From NCBI RefSeq assembly GCF_003576645.1, contig NC_044917.1, forward strand, positions 5,264,618 to 5,328,617: a stretch of DNA of 64,000 bases, given 5' to 3'. Below, one piece after another: positions 54,820 through 64,000 of the stretch. The notes below the pieces were generated by a model. The model saw nothing but the letters and a program-made list of their open reading frames with translations. It had not been told where the DNA came from and ran no database searches. Positions within the stretch are counted from its first letter, which is position 1. Each line of letters begins with the position of its first letter. The position numbers and the translations under genes were made by a program. Source of the stretch: Ipomoea triloba (taxonomy: Eukaryota > Streptophyta > Magnoliopsida > Solanales > Convolvulaceae).

Positions 54820-54910
54820 GTTCTCAACCGCGACGGAATGTGCAAGCCTCTGTTGGGGGTGCAAATAACTGAGCTTCTGGATGGCTACTTCATCGCCTGT
54901 ACATTGAATC

Positions 54911-55754
54911 TGTTGGGAAAAATCCCACTTGCTGTGACAATCAAAATCACAGACCCGACACGGTACACAAATAGGAGATAATACACAATAGCCCAAAAAT
55001 AAATATGAACACAAGGAACACAAGATTTACGTGGAAAACCCCAAAACCACGGGGAAAAACCACGGGCCACCAACAACAACAATTTCCACTATATCACAAA
55101 TCTCGGGTACAAAGTTTTAGGCTACCACACGAGCCATACATCCACAAATCATCAAATACAACAACTCCTAGGCCAAAACATTCTTATAATATTCACAGGC
55201 TAAAAGGAATAATATCTCGTACTCAAAATATTCAACTACCACGAACAAGGTAAAATGAATACAAATATTACGAGATTATCCAAAGAGATGCCTGGAATAA
55301 ATACAAGCTGACCTCAAATATTTGATGAAGATAGTACCCAAGAACTAGGCAAACCCACGACAGAATAGCACGGCAAAACTGCACCAAAGATGAAGGAGAA
55401 AATAGTTTGTTCCTTCTACTGATGAACCGCCGAACGCCAAAAGAATAGGAAGAAGAAAAATGAGTTTTTCTTCCTCTGCTGAACTGCCGAACTCACTGCC
55501 TCTCTGTTTTTTTTTTTTTTTTTTTTTTGTTGGCCGAAAAAGAGAGAAGAATGGGAATGAAAAATAATTCACTCCACTTGCTGCCTCTCTACTGCGGAAC
55601 ACAACAAAAAAATGGGAATAATGCATGCTTGCTTGCTTTTCCACTTGCTGACAAAGTAAACACTACCAAATGCTTCCCACTACATTTTATTTGTTGTTTT
55701 CTTTGTTTGTCTTTATGCTGCCAGCTCAATTCTCACATAGGAGGGACCCCAACA
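54911..55754 (-). repeat. 3' LTR (left) of copia family 2
   Basis: 844 bp from TGTTGGGAAAAATCC to GGGACCCCAACA. Contains a poly-T stretch at about 55507-55529 absent from the other LTR. Confidence 0.88.
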
Positions 55755-55784
55755 AATCTCCCCCTACCGACTATGTGAAAGTAA

Positions 55785-58292
55785 TCACCAACTCGGCGAT
55801 AGAGCAACGAACCTCAAGCCATTGTCCCTTTTGCTCACTCTCCACAACTTCTTCATAAGACTCATGTTTTCTCCCCCTTCAGTCAAAAGCACATACTGAC
55901 TAGAAGAATAACGAGTAGATGGTATCCGCTCCCTAACAGACCTTCTCGGAAGATCAACTGGAACCTGCGAAGGAACCTCCTGTTCCTGGTGCACAACATC
56001 ATCAACATGACCATCTACATTAGCTGCATCATCCTGATATTCTGGTACAAGATCACCATTCTGAACATTTTCCTGAACCTCATCAACATCATGTGTACCT
56101 CTGTGGTAAACTGGCTCAATGTCAACCAAACTTCCACTAGCATGAGATTCTGGCTCTTTCACTTTGTCAATATTCTCAATGGTTTGATTTTCAAAGAACA
56201 CTACATCACGACTTCTGACTAGCTTCTTCTGAACTGGATCATACAGCCTGTAGCCAAATTCATCAAACCCATAACCAATGAAAATGCACTCTCTAGTCTT
56301 CGAATCCAACTTAGATCTCTCATCTCTTGGAACATGCACAAATGCCTTGCAACCGAAGACTCTGAGGTGATCATAAGAAACATCATTTCCACACCAAACT
56401 TTATCAGGAACTTCATTTTTCAAAGCAATAACAGGAGATAAGTTGATAACATGAACAGCTGTGGAAACTGCCTCAGCCCAAAAGGAACTAGGCAACTTTG
56501 CATCATCAAGCATACATCTGACTCTCTCCATAATTGTCCGGTTCATCCTTTCTGCTAAGCCATTTAATTGAGGAGTCTTAGGAGGAGTTTTCTGATGTCT
56601 AATGCCATACCTTCTGCAGTACTCATCAAACGGTCCACAATATTCACCGCCATTATCAGTACGGATGCACTTCAATTTCTTCCCTGTCTGTCTCTCAACA
56701 AGGGCATGAAACTCTTTAAATACACCAAGCACATCACTTTTGTGCTTCAAAGTATAGACCCAGAGTTTCCTAGAATAGTCATCAATAAAGGTTACAAAGT
56801 AAACTGCACCTCCGAGTGACCTAACCTTCATTGGTCCACACACATCAGAATGTATCAACTCAAGTGGCTCTGACCTTCTTGTAGGAGGATGGCTCATGAA
56901 AGAAACCCTTCTCTGTTTTCCAGCCAAGCAGTGAACACACTTGTCCAATCTAGCTTCTTTAACCCCAGAAAGCTTACTCTTCTTGGCAAGGTAATCAATC
57001 CCCTTCACACTCATGTGACCAAGTCGTTTATGCCACAATTCTGATGCACATTCTTTTTCTACAACATTCACTGAATCATCAGAAACAGAACTTTGCAAAG
57101 AGTACAAGTTAGAATGCTTGTTACCTCGTGCAACAACCAGCGAGCCTTTAGTGATTTTCCAATGCCCATCACCAAAGAAACAACAGAAACCATCATCATC
57201 AAGTTTTCCTGTAGAAATAAGATTCAGTCTGATATCTGGTGCATGCTTGACATCTTTAAGTACCAACTTTGTGCCATTGCTTGTCTCAAGGCAAACTGTA
57301 CCAGTACCCGTCACCTTCACCTGACCATCATCACCCATTCTGAGCTCTCCAAAGTCACCTGGAGTATATGAAGAAAAGCATTCCTTCCTTGGTGTAACAT
57401 GGTAGGCTGCACCTGAATCCACAATCCAAGTTGTCTCATGGCATGCAACGTTGATGGCGTTTTCATCACAGGCAACAAGTAAATCTGTTCTAACTATCGC
57501 AACTTGATTCCCAGTGTCACCATCTTTATTGTCTTGCTTCTTTTCTCTTTTCCACTTGAAGCAATATTTCTTGATGTGCCCTTTCTTACCACAATAATGA
57601 CATTCAATATCCTTGTACCTTGACCTTGACTTGCTTCTGCTTTTATCTCTACCCCTCTGACCCTTTTGCTTGTTTCTCCCCCTATCATCTGTAACCAAAA
57701 TATCTGACTGCGAAGTAGAAGTGTCTTGAGATCTTCTTCTTGCTTCTTCATTCAAGATACCACTCTTTACATATTCCATGGTCACAACACCGTTGGGAGC
57801 AGAATTGGTCAATGAAACCCGAAATGTTTCCCAAGAATCTGGTAGAGTATTAAGCAACCAGAGACCAAGTACCTCATCCTCAAATTTGATGCCCATACCA
57901 GACAATTGATCAAGAACGCCCTGAAAATCATTAACATGATCATTGATCAATGTACCTTCCCTGTATCTTATATTCATCATCTGTTTCAGCAAAAACAATT
58001 TGTTATTGCCTGTCTTAGAAGCATACAGGGTCTCAAGTTTATTCCATAGGCTCCTGGCATGTGTCTCATTAATAATGTGGTTTAAAACATTATCTTCAAC
58101 CCACTGTCGAATATATCCACAAACTTGTTGGTGTTCAAAGTCCCACTCCTCATCTGACATATTTTCAGGCTTTGCACTTGCAAACACAGGTAGATGTAAC
58201 TTTTTCACAAACAGGAGATCCTTCATTTTGGCTTTCCAAATGTGATAATTTTTACCATTCAATCTCACCATATTACTCGTATTTGCCTCCAT
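55785..58292 (-). CDS. Copia family 2 gag-protease-integrase, truncated polyprotein
   Basis: 835 codons without internal stop. It starts MEANTSNMVRLNGKNYHIWK (Tnt1/Tork-type gag with DUF4219/UBN2). A CCHC knuckle CHYCGKKGHIKKYC is near residue 230, and the protease core is IVDSGAAYHV near 290. GAG-pre-integrase has LWHKRLGHMS and CVHCLAGKQ. The integrase D, D, E residues lie in HSDVCGPM, RTDNGGEY and NGLAERMNR. It ends soon after VLLTEGGE, before any RT domain, with an unrelated tail caused by the internal deletion. A full-length copia polyprotein is about 1300 residues, so about one third is missing. Confidence 0.93.
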   Translation of the reverse strand: MEANTSNMVRLNGKNYHIWKAKMKDLLFVKKLHLPVFASAKPENMSDEEWDFEHQQVCGYIRQWVEDNVLNHIINETHARSLWNKLETLYASKTGNNKLFLLKQMMNIRYREGTLINDHVNDFQGVLDQLSGMGIKFEDEVLGLWLLNTLPDSWETFRVSLTNSAPNGVVTMEYVKSGILNEEARRRSQDTSTSQSDILVTDDRGRNKQKGQRGRDKSRSKSRSRYKDIECHYCGKKGHIKKYCFKWKREKKQDNKDGDTGNQVAIVRTDLLVACDENAINVACHETTWIVDSGAAYHVTPRKECFSSYTPGDFGELRMGDDGQVKVTGTGTVCLETSNGTKLVLKDVKHAPDIRLNLISTGKLDDDGFCCFFGDGHWKITKGSLVVARGNKHSNLYSLQSSVSDDSVNVVEKECASELWHKRLGHMSVKGIDYLAKKSKLSGVKEARLDKCVHCLAGKQRRVSFMSHPPTRRSEPLELIHSDVCGPMKVRSLGGAVYFVTFIDDYSRKLWVYTLKHKSDVLGVFKEFHALVERQTGKKLKCIRTDNGGEYCGPFDEYCRRYGIRHQKTPPKTPQLNGLAERMNRTIMERVRCMLDDAKLPSSFWAEAVSTAVHVINLSPVIALKNEVPDKVWCGNDVSYDHLRVFGCKAFVHVPRDERSKLDSKTRECIFIGYGFDEFGYRLYDPVQKKLVRSRDVVFFENQTIENIDKVKEPESHASGSLVDIEPVYHRGTHDVDEVQENVQNGDLVPEYQDDAANVDGHVDDVVHQEQEVPSQVPVDLPRRSVRERIPSTRYSSSQYVLLTEGGENMSLMKKLWRVSKRDNGLRFVALSPSW

Positions 58293-58319
58293 GTCAAATA
58301 TACCAAATTAACAACCAGG

Positions 58320-58331
58320 GCTCTGATACCA
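58320..58331 (-). other. Primer-binding site of copia family 2
   Basis: Read on the minus strand TGGTATCAGAGC, complementary to initiator methionine tRNA, three bases from the LTR. Confidence 0.88.
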
Positions 58332-58334
58332 CTT

Positions 58335-59138
58335 TGTTGGGAAAAATCCCACTTGCTGTGACAATCAAAATCACAGACCCGACACGGTACACAAATAGGA
58401 GATAATACACAAAAGCCCAAAAATAAATATGAACACAAGGAACACAAGATTTACGTGGAAAACCCCAAAACTACGGGGAAAAACCACGGGCCACCAACAA
58501 CAACAATTTCCACTATCACAAATCTCGGGTACAAAGTTTCAGGCTACCACACGAGCCATACATTCACAAATCATCAAATACAACAACTCCTAGGCCAAAA
58601 CATTCTTATAATATTCACAGGCTAAAAGGAATAATATCTCGTACTCAAAATATTCAATCTCCAAAACTAGGATAAAAATAAATACAAATATTACGAGATT
58701 ATCCAAAGAGATGCCTGGAATAAATACAAGCTGACCTCAAAGAATTGATTAAGATGAACCCAAGAAGCTTAGGCAAACTCCATGACAAAATGGCACCAAG
58801 ATGAAGAAGAGAAAATGGTTTCTTCCCTCTGCTGCAGACTGCCGAATGGAATGAGAAGAAAAATGGGTTTTCTTGCTCTGTTTACTGCCTCATTGTGTGT
58901 GTCTCTCTGGCCGAAAAAGAGAGTGAAAATGGGAAAAATAATTCCCCTCCTCTGCTGCTGCCCACTATCGAAAACAACAACAAAAAAAAAATGGGAATAA
59001 TTGGAGAAAGTGGAAATTGCACTCCCCATGCGCATGCTGCCTCCACAAGCTGCCAAAGTCACATCCTCCTTTTACATTCCACTACATTGTGTTTTTGTTA
59101 TTTTATTTTATTCTATTGCACATAGGAGGGACCCAACA
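58335..59138 (-). repeat. 5' LTR (right) of copia family 2
   Basis: 804 bp, TGTTGGGAAAAATCC to GGGACCCAACA. Closer to the LTR at 51779-52555 than to its own partner at 54911-55754 in the AAACTAGGATAAAAAT and GCAGACTGCCGAATGG regions. Confidence 0.88.
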
Positions 59139-59964
59139 GAATCACATCCTCGGAGACGGCACTTCCTTCTGGAATTTCTTCAACTCGTGGGCTGAATTAT
59201 CACGCGGTTTTCATCAACCTTCAACAACTCCCATCCATCAACGTTGGTTTCCAGGCAACACTCCCTGCCCGATTCATCTCCCTCCCATGACCGAGCCTGG
59301 TGCAAGGCTTAGGCTATCATCCCCGCCATTCCCGGAAAGGATCCTCCATCTAAGCAAACAAAACATCGCTAAGCTCAAACAAAAACTCAACTCCCAAATG
59401 GGAACAACAGCAATCTCTTCCCTGCAGTCGTATATGGGTCATCTCTGGCGTTCTATCACTCGCGCGCGCAATCTTGACGGAAATGAAGACGTTCATCTCT
59501 TTCTGGGTATAGGTACGCGACCCAGGGTGCATCTACCAGAAGGGTATTGGGGAAACGGGTTGTACTTCAAGAAAGTAACGCTGAAAGCAGGGGAGGTGGT
59601 AGGGAAAGGAGTAGGGTGGGTTGCTTGCCAGATTAAGGAAACAGTTGAAAAGCAGAGTGAGGAAGAAGTAATGAAGCAGTATAGTAATTGGTTAAAGTCT
59701 CCGGCACTTGTTGGAGGGGAGTTATTCTCGGTTAATACCGTAACCATAAGCAGCTCTCCGTGGTATAACGTGTACGGCACCGATTTCGGGTGGGGAAAAC
59801 CAGTTCGGGTGAGGAGCGGAGGGGCCAATAAGCTTGACGGAAAAGTCACACTTTTTGCTGGGTGTGAAGAAGGGAGTGTAGACATAGAGCTCTCCATTAA
59901 CCCCCACACTTTACATCAACTACAAAACGATTCAGAATTCTTGGAGTACGTCACAATTTCATGA

Positions 59965-60423
59965 AAGTTTCTTTTGGGCATCATATTATTATGCAGTGTG
60001 CAGTGTGAGAGACAACTCTTTCAATTCTTTTCTTTTCTATGGCTGTATGTTGTTTACCTTTTCTGTGCTGTGCTTGAATTGAAGGTGGTAATTAAATTAT
60101 GTATTTTTAATTTCTGTGCTGTGCTGGCCTGGTTTTATGCATGTACAATAAAACACCAATGATATATTCCTACGAAATAATAATTTTTTTTTATTTAATG
60201 AAAAAATACTCTTATTATATTTTGGTTGAAAGCTTTGATTCGATGACCAACTATGGACCACAATTTTTATTGCACATGCTAAGGTTTAAAGACCCTAGCT
60301 TAGCCACAAACAGTAGTAAACACACACAAAAATAAAATAAAACACACTCTACAAATTAAAAAGCTATCTATCATCATATCCCTTAACTTATTATTGCATG
60401 CACTTTGAAAAGCGGATAAGTGG
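59965..60423. other. BAHD2 3' region
   Basis: AT-rich, with TTTCTGTGCTGTGCTTG repeated twice (near 60061 and 60112). Probably the 3' untranslated region; no other feature. Confidence 0.45.
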
Positions 60424-60771
60424 CTACTTGTTATGGTGATGATAGGATTTTCTCTCCATTCCCGTGGACTCACTCTCCTGATCGTCACTACCAGTCATAA
60501 GATCTTTAGTGGTCTGCCCAATTTCAGCTATATATAGTTTCGCTGATTGCTTGGTGGACCTCTCCTCCTCCTTGTTCCTTGTTTCCTCTTCCTCTTTCTC
60601 CTCCTGTTCCTTAGCTTCCTCGTAGTATTCGGTCTGCATTTTCCCCACTGGCTCAAGTATGGTGTTCCAACCGCCTTCTTCGCCCCTTCTTGTTTCTTGT
60701 GTGCTTTCTTTCGTTCTCTCGCTGCTGCTGATGAATGTGCTCCCCTCTCCCCTTCTACGAAATATTGCCAT
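60424..60771 (-). CDS. Possible small charged protein (unsupported family)
   Basis: 115-codon frame from MAIFRRRGEGSTFISS to YHHHNK with a long Glu/Lys/Arg run (EQEEKEEEETRNKEEE) and balanced GC content unlike the flanking AT-rich DNA. A polypyrimidine-TTTTGTAG acceptor-like site occurs 30 bp upstream, so it might be the last exon of a longer gene. No family recognised; low-complexity DNA can create such a frame by chance. Confidence 0.3.
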   Translation of the reverse strand: MAIFRRRGEGSTFISSSERTKESTQETRRGEEGGWNTILEPVGKMQTEYYEEAKEQEEKEEEETRNKEEERSTKQSAKLYIAEIGQTTKDLMTGSDDQESESTGMERKSYHHHNK

Positions 60772-61166
60772 CTTTTTGCACATCTTTTTACCTACAAAAA
60801 CGATTAGCAAAGCGTGGAACGGAGTCCGATGATAACATCAAGCATTCTAACGCAATTCAAGACCAAATATCATCCTAAAACGACCTTATAAAGATGGCAT
60901 GGCGTACACACGCATTGCGCCCAGCAGGATTCAAAGCTCAGACCTCACGGAAGAGAGCACTATTCACCCACTCCTTTCCATCTCTCCATTTTGAGAGAGT
61001 TGATTTTCATCTCTCCAAATTTGTATAAGAATTGGAAGAATGGAGTGGAGAATGAAATTGGAAGAATGAATTTAATAAACAACTTCTCCAATTTTTCTTT
61101 TTCCACCCCTCCAATTCTCCATTTTTTTTAGAAAATTCTCCAATTTTTCAAGTTGCTAAACGACCC
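60772..61166. other. Intergenic DNA
   Basis: No gene seen. 60985-61150 is a pyrimidine/purine-biased stretch with repeated CTCCAATTT words on both strands. Confidence 0.45.
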
Positions 61167-61700
61167 CTAAGTTTCTCAATGGTTTCTTACTAGCATTTTA
61201 GTCCTAACCTTTTATCGGTGTTGGTTTCATGACCCGGAAGTGTCACTCGACTAGCCAACATAACTAATTCGAGTTAATAATAAAATATAAATGATCAATG
61301 ATCTTGTGGTCAAGAGACAGAAAGGACATGTAAGGACTCTTCCAAATGTTAGTGACTCTTAATGAGAAAGTATGGTTCCCCTTCCTCATTTGTAGTAGAA
61401 GGGAGAGTAATAGAATGACCAATAATAAATTGGTAATAATTGAAATATTTACTGTCACTAAGGCTTAATCTTATTTAAACGTTTCTTTGTGTAGTCTAAT
61501 GAATTAACCTGTTTACTATTAAAAAAATGGGGAAACAAAGGCACATAAATATCTCCACCTAGGCACCGCACCTACTACGCACAGAATAATTGAGATCAGA
61601 GTGAGTAGCACTAACCAATATGGTTGGCGTGGTGGTTCAGCACCTTGTCCCTTAAGCATGAGGTTGGGGTTCGATCCCCACCATTTGGCCAGTTTAGTCT
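61167..61700 (+). repeat. BAHD 3'-flank segmental duplication, copy 2, with SINE head
   Basis: Matches 38948-39420, interrupted by about 65 extra bases near 61490-61550. At its end a tRNA-like head has A-box-like TGGCGTGGTGG at 61625-61635 and a perfect B box GGTTCGATCCC near 61678, the same as at 39331-39400. This is a second SINE family. Confidence 0.8.
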
Positions 61701-61737
61701 TCTAACTATCGGCTGGAGGAATAGGACAAACCCAAAA

Positions 61738-62072
61738 ATACTAACCAAACATAAACGATCCGTTCGTGTTCGTTAACGTTCACGAACCCCGTTCGTGAAC
61801 ACTTAATAACAAAACACTTGCACATGTTCATGAACACATTTGTTCGAAAACGTTTGTTAATGTTTGTTTACGTTTACCTTAATAAACGAACGATGAACAC
61901 ATTTGTTCGAAAACGTTTGTTAATGTTTGTTTACGTTTACCTTAATAAACGAACGCTTACTGAATACTTACCGAGCTCGGACACGAGTAACTTAATAAAC
62001 GAACGCTTACTGAACACTTACCGAGCTCGGACACGAGTAATTTGTCGAAAGCTCTGTTCACTAACTGCCCTA
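61738..62072. mobile_element. hAT-like foldback MITE, partial copy with internal duplications
   Basis: The right end, inverted, starts TAGGGCAGTTAGTGAACAGAGC and continues like the left end of the copy at 29381 (GACAAATTACTCGTGT, GAGCTCGGTAAG). The left end is degenerate. Two internal tandem duplications: about 64 bp (GAACACATTTGTTCGAAAACG unit) and about 50 bp (CTTAATAAACGAACGCTTACTG unit). Confidence 0.72.
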
Positions 62073-62591
62073 AGTAGCACCACATGGTCCACATGTCCAC
62101 ATCGTAATTAAAGAGATGCTGCACGGTAGGGAACTAGCCATTAATTAGAAATGCCAATGAGTAGTTGATATTAATATTTTAATAGTTTTAATTAATTTTT
62201 TTAAAGTTTATTATTTAACAAATATTAAACATTTTTTTTTGAAAACAACAAATATTAAACATAAAAATTAAAAATTAAAAATATTAATTTTTAAATATTT
62301 TTAATATTAATATATTTAATATTAATAGCTTTTAATATTTTAATTAATTTTTTTAATATTTTTAATTTTTTTATTTTAAAATTTATTATTAAAAAATATT
62401 TTAAAATGTCAACTCACCATCCCGGTAAACAGGCAACCTAGGAAGGTAACCTACTATCAGGTGAAATTGCATGCATTTGGAGTGTTCAGTGGGTACATGT
62501 TTTTCATTCAGTGGCCTAATTGCACTCTCAGGTTACATTCCGTGGCCAATTTGAATCTTATTCCTTTTTTTTTTTATTTTATTTTATTTTT
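62073..62591. other. AT-rich spacer
   Basis: Contains a single copy of the 49-bp unit found twice at 41763-41868. 62180-62400 consists almost entirely of A and T (TTTTTAATATTAAT words). No gene. Confidence 0.5.
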
Positions 62592-62706
62592 TTGGAGTAC
62601 TATTGACTCTATTCATAATTACTTTCTCAACGAAACACAAAGTGCCAATGCCAATATCACCTCTATTCAAATGGGTGTCCCTAGACCACAAGCTCTTTGG
62701 CTGCGG
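62592..62706 (-). mobile_element. tRNA-derived SINE fragment in the BAHD3 promoter
   Basis: Inverted head-like CCCTAGACCACAAGCTCTTTGG and tail-like GGAGTACTATTGACTCTATTCATAATTAC match the copy at 24404-24556 with several changes. It ends 108 bp before the BAHD3 start codon. Confidence 0.6.
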
Positions 62707-62813
62707 GAGGTGCATTATTCAGGCGCATTAAAGCACTTGCAATAGCTGGGCGTTGTGCAGGTTAAATAGATTGTATTAGGTAGCTTTGTTAGGACTTGGG
62801 AATTGAAGCGGAA

Positions 62814-64000
62814 ATGGGAGAAGTTGAAGTGATATCCACATGCTTTGTTGGAGCGGAAAGATCAAATGGTGTGTCAAGAAGAGTTGAGTTAACACCATGG
62901 GATCTGCAGTTCCTTCAAGTTGGCCCCATCCAGAAAGGCCTTCTCTTCTACAAGCCCACCCTTGTTCAACAACAACAATTCTTCAATTCCAATTTGATTC
63001 ATCACTTGAAAACCACTCTCTCTTCCACCCTAGATTTCTATCCTCCCCTTGCCGGCCGCTTTGCCATGGTGATGAATGAAGAGGACAACACTTGTAGTGT
63101 TTATGTTGATTGTAACAATGCAGGTGTTGCGTTTGTAGAAGCCAAGGCTAGTGGCCTCACGGTGGCTGCAATTCTTGATCAGTCCAACAATAATAATAAT
63201 AATAATGTTCCTGAGATACTCCGGTGTTTCTTCACCCTCAATGGCATTCTCAACCGCGACGGGATCTGCAAGGCTCTGATGGGAGTGCAAGTAACTGAGC
63301 TTCTCGACGGCTACTTCATCGGCTGCACATTGAATCACAGCCTCGGAGACGGCGCTTCCTTTTGGAATTTCTTTAACTCATGGGCTGAATTATCACGCGG
63401 TTTTCTTCAACCTTCAATAACTCCCATCCATCAACGCTGGTTTCCAGGCAACACTACCTGCCCAATTCATCTCCCTCCGTTGATTGAGAGCCCTGAAAGG
63501 CTATCGCTGGATGGTTTCAAGCTAACAAAAAGGATGTTCCATTTGAGCAAAGAAAACATTGGTAGGCTGAAACAAAAAGCCAACTCTGAAATGGGAACTA
63601 AAACTATCTCTTCCCTGCAGTCATACATGGCTCATCTCTGGCGAGCTGTCACTCGCGCTCGCCACCTTCATAGTAATGAAGATGTTCATCTTGTTGTTGG
63701 TATCGGTACGCGAGCCAGGATGGGTCTACCAGGAGGGTATTGGGGAAACGCTGTTTTCTTCATTAAAGAGACGCTTAAAGCAGGGGACGTTTTAGGGAAA
63801 GGACTGGGTTGGGTAGCTTGGCAGATTAAGAAAGCTGTTGAAAAGCATAGCCATGAAGAAGAAGTAAGGAAAATGTATATGAAGTTTGTAAAATCTCCGG
63901 CGCTCATTGGGGCCGAGACATCAGGCTCGCCTAATACACTGGGCATCAGCAGCTCTCCGCGGTTCGACGTGTACGGCTCTGATTTCGGGTGGGGGAAACC
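62814..64000 (+). CDS. BAHD acyltransferase 3 (3' end outside window)
   Basis: Open for 395 codons up to the window edge. It starts MGEVEVISTCFVGAERSNG, with ELTPWDLQFLQVGPIQKGLLF as in BAHD1 and 2. A run of seven Asn codons (AAT)n follows ILDQS. The catalytic motif is HSLGD and the frame reaches DFGWGK exactly at the edge, so about 50 residues are missing. Closer to BAHD2 than to BAHD1 (shared HHLKTTLSSTLDF, QRWFPGNT, SWAELSRGF). The promoter shares GTTGTGCAGGTTAAATAGATT with the remnants at 46870 and 49365. No disabling change seen, so likely functional. Confidence 0.94.
   Translation, partial: MGEVEVISTCFVGAERSNGVSRRVELTPWDLQFLQVGPIQKGLLFYKPTLVQQQQFFNSNLIHHLKTTLSSTLDFYPPLAGRFAMVMNEEDNTCSVYVDCNNAGVAFVEAKASGLTVAAILDQSNNNNNNNVPEILRCFFTLNGILNRDGICKALMGVQVTELLDGYFIGCTLNHSLGDGASFWNFFNSWAELSRGFLQPSITPIHQRWFPGNTTCPIHLPPLIESPERLSLDGFKLTKRMFHLSKENIGRLKQKANSEMGTKTISSLQSYMAHLWRAVTRARHLHSNEDVHLVVGIGTRARMGLPGGYWGNAVFFIKETLKAGDVLGKGLGWVAWQIKKAVEKHSHEEEVRKMYMKFVKSPALIGAETSGSPNTLGISSSPRFDVYGSDFGWGK

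Larger units (their letters stand above)
54911..59138 (-). mobile_element. Ty1-copia family 2 (Tnt1-like) inserted in BAHD2
   Basis: TGTTGGG...CCCAACA ends, 5-bp duplication GAATC on both sides, 844-bp (54911-55754) and 804-bp (58335-59138) LTRs. A TGGTATCAGAGC primer site lies next to the right LTR on the minus strand, and a polypurine tract AGGGGGAGATT next to the left one. The LTRs differ by many substitutions and an extra T run, unlike the young family 1. RT and RNase H are missing: the polyprotein jumps from the VLLTEGGE region straight to the last bases before the polypurine tract. It needs enzymes from other copies to move. Confidence 0.93.
49425..59964 (+). pseudogene. BAHD acyltransferase 2, split by two retrotransposons
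   Basis: Coding pieces are 49425-49828, 54825-54910 and 59144-59964. They add up to 1311 bases, a continuous 436-residue frame of normal BAHD size, so the two insertions (with their 5-bp duplications) are the only visible damage. Piece 1 starts MGEVEVISRCFVGA and reaches FFTLNGV. Piece 2 covers [20 protein letters not shown] to TLN. Piece 3 starts at the catalytic motif HILGD and includes DFGWG. The first insertion has TSD GTTCT (49824-49828/54820-54824). The second has TSD GAATC (54906-54910/59139-59143), whose last C is the first base of the histidine codon of HXXXD. The function before disruption is as for BAHD1. It is non-functional as drawn; an uninterrupted allele may exist. Confidence 0.9.

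Overview
The window is nuclear DNA from a flowering plant, very probably a eudicot. Genes are intron-rich with GT-AG junctions, intergenic DNA is AT-rich, and the families are plant ones: a PDCB-type X8 protein, an ATL RING-H2 ligase, BAHD acyltransferases, a mitochondrial TypA/BipA GTPase and Ty1-copia elements. I cannot name the genus. The assembly is imperfect: there are single-N joins at 3305, 3955, 14829, 42316 and 53654 and one 488-base gap at 12276-12763. Several of these joins duplicate or invert sequence.

Left part (1-33 kb) is the conserved genic half. A MITE end (1-418) and a very young copia element (990-6040, identical 157-bp LTRs, target duplication TTTAT) lie downstream of an isolated first exon of acyl-CoA oxidase 3 (6721-7196, minus). 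Next is a complete 19-exon gene for an organellar TypA/BipA translational GTPase (7864-16808, minus, 671 aa). It shares a 229-bp divergent promoter with a short glucosidase II beta-like membrane protein (17038-18885, plus, 202 aa). A 780-aa acidic coiled-coil protein of unknown function (19414-21756, minus), a plasmodesmata callose-binding protein (26351-27602, plus, 172 aa) and an ATL RING-H2 ubiquitin ligase (32297-33067, minus) follow, separated by AT-rich DNA with SINEs and MITEs.

Right part (37-64 kb) is a tandem cluster of HXXXD/BAHD acyltransferase genes on the plus strand, heavily invaded by mobile DNA. BAHD1 (37475-38830) is intact. BAHD2 (49425-59964) is split by two copia insertions with clear 5-bp target duplications; the second cuts the codon of the catalytic histidine. 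BAHD3 (62814 to the window end) is open but cut off by the edge. Between BAHD1 and BAHD2 are orphan copies of BAHD flanking DNA. One of them received a hAT-like element (42607-46785) that in turn received a CACTA element (42990-46533) carrying exon fragments of a dynamin-related DRP1 gene, an RNA polymerase III second-subunit gene and at least one unidentified gene.

The most novel structure is a Mutator-like foldback MITE family with five copies (28319, 28925, 35831, 39768, 46997). Its ends carry GGTCCACCTTG followed by its reverse complement, its interior is a short-period repeat, and four of the five copies have a 9-10 bp target duplication. One copy has expanded five near-perfect 66-bp units. 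The region 49.8-54.9 kb contains a roughly 1.09-kb inverted duplication across a TE/host junction, which is probably an assembly error but should be tested.
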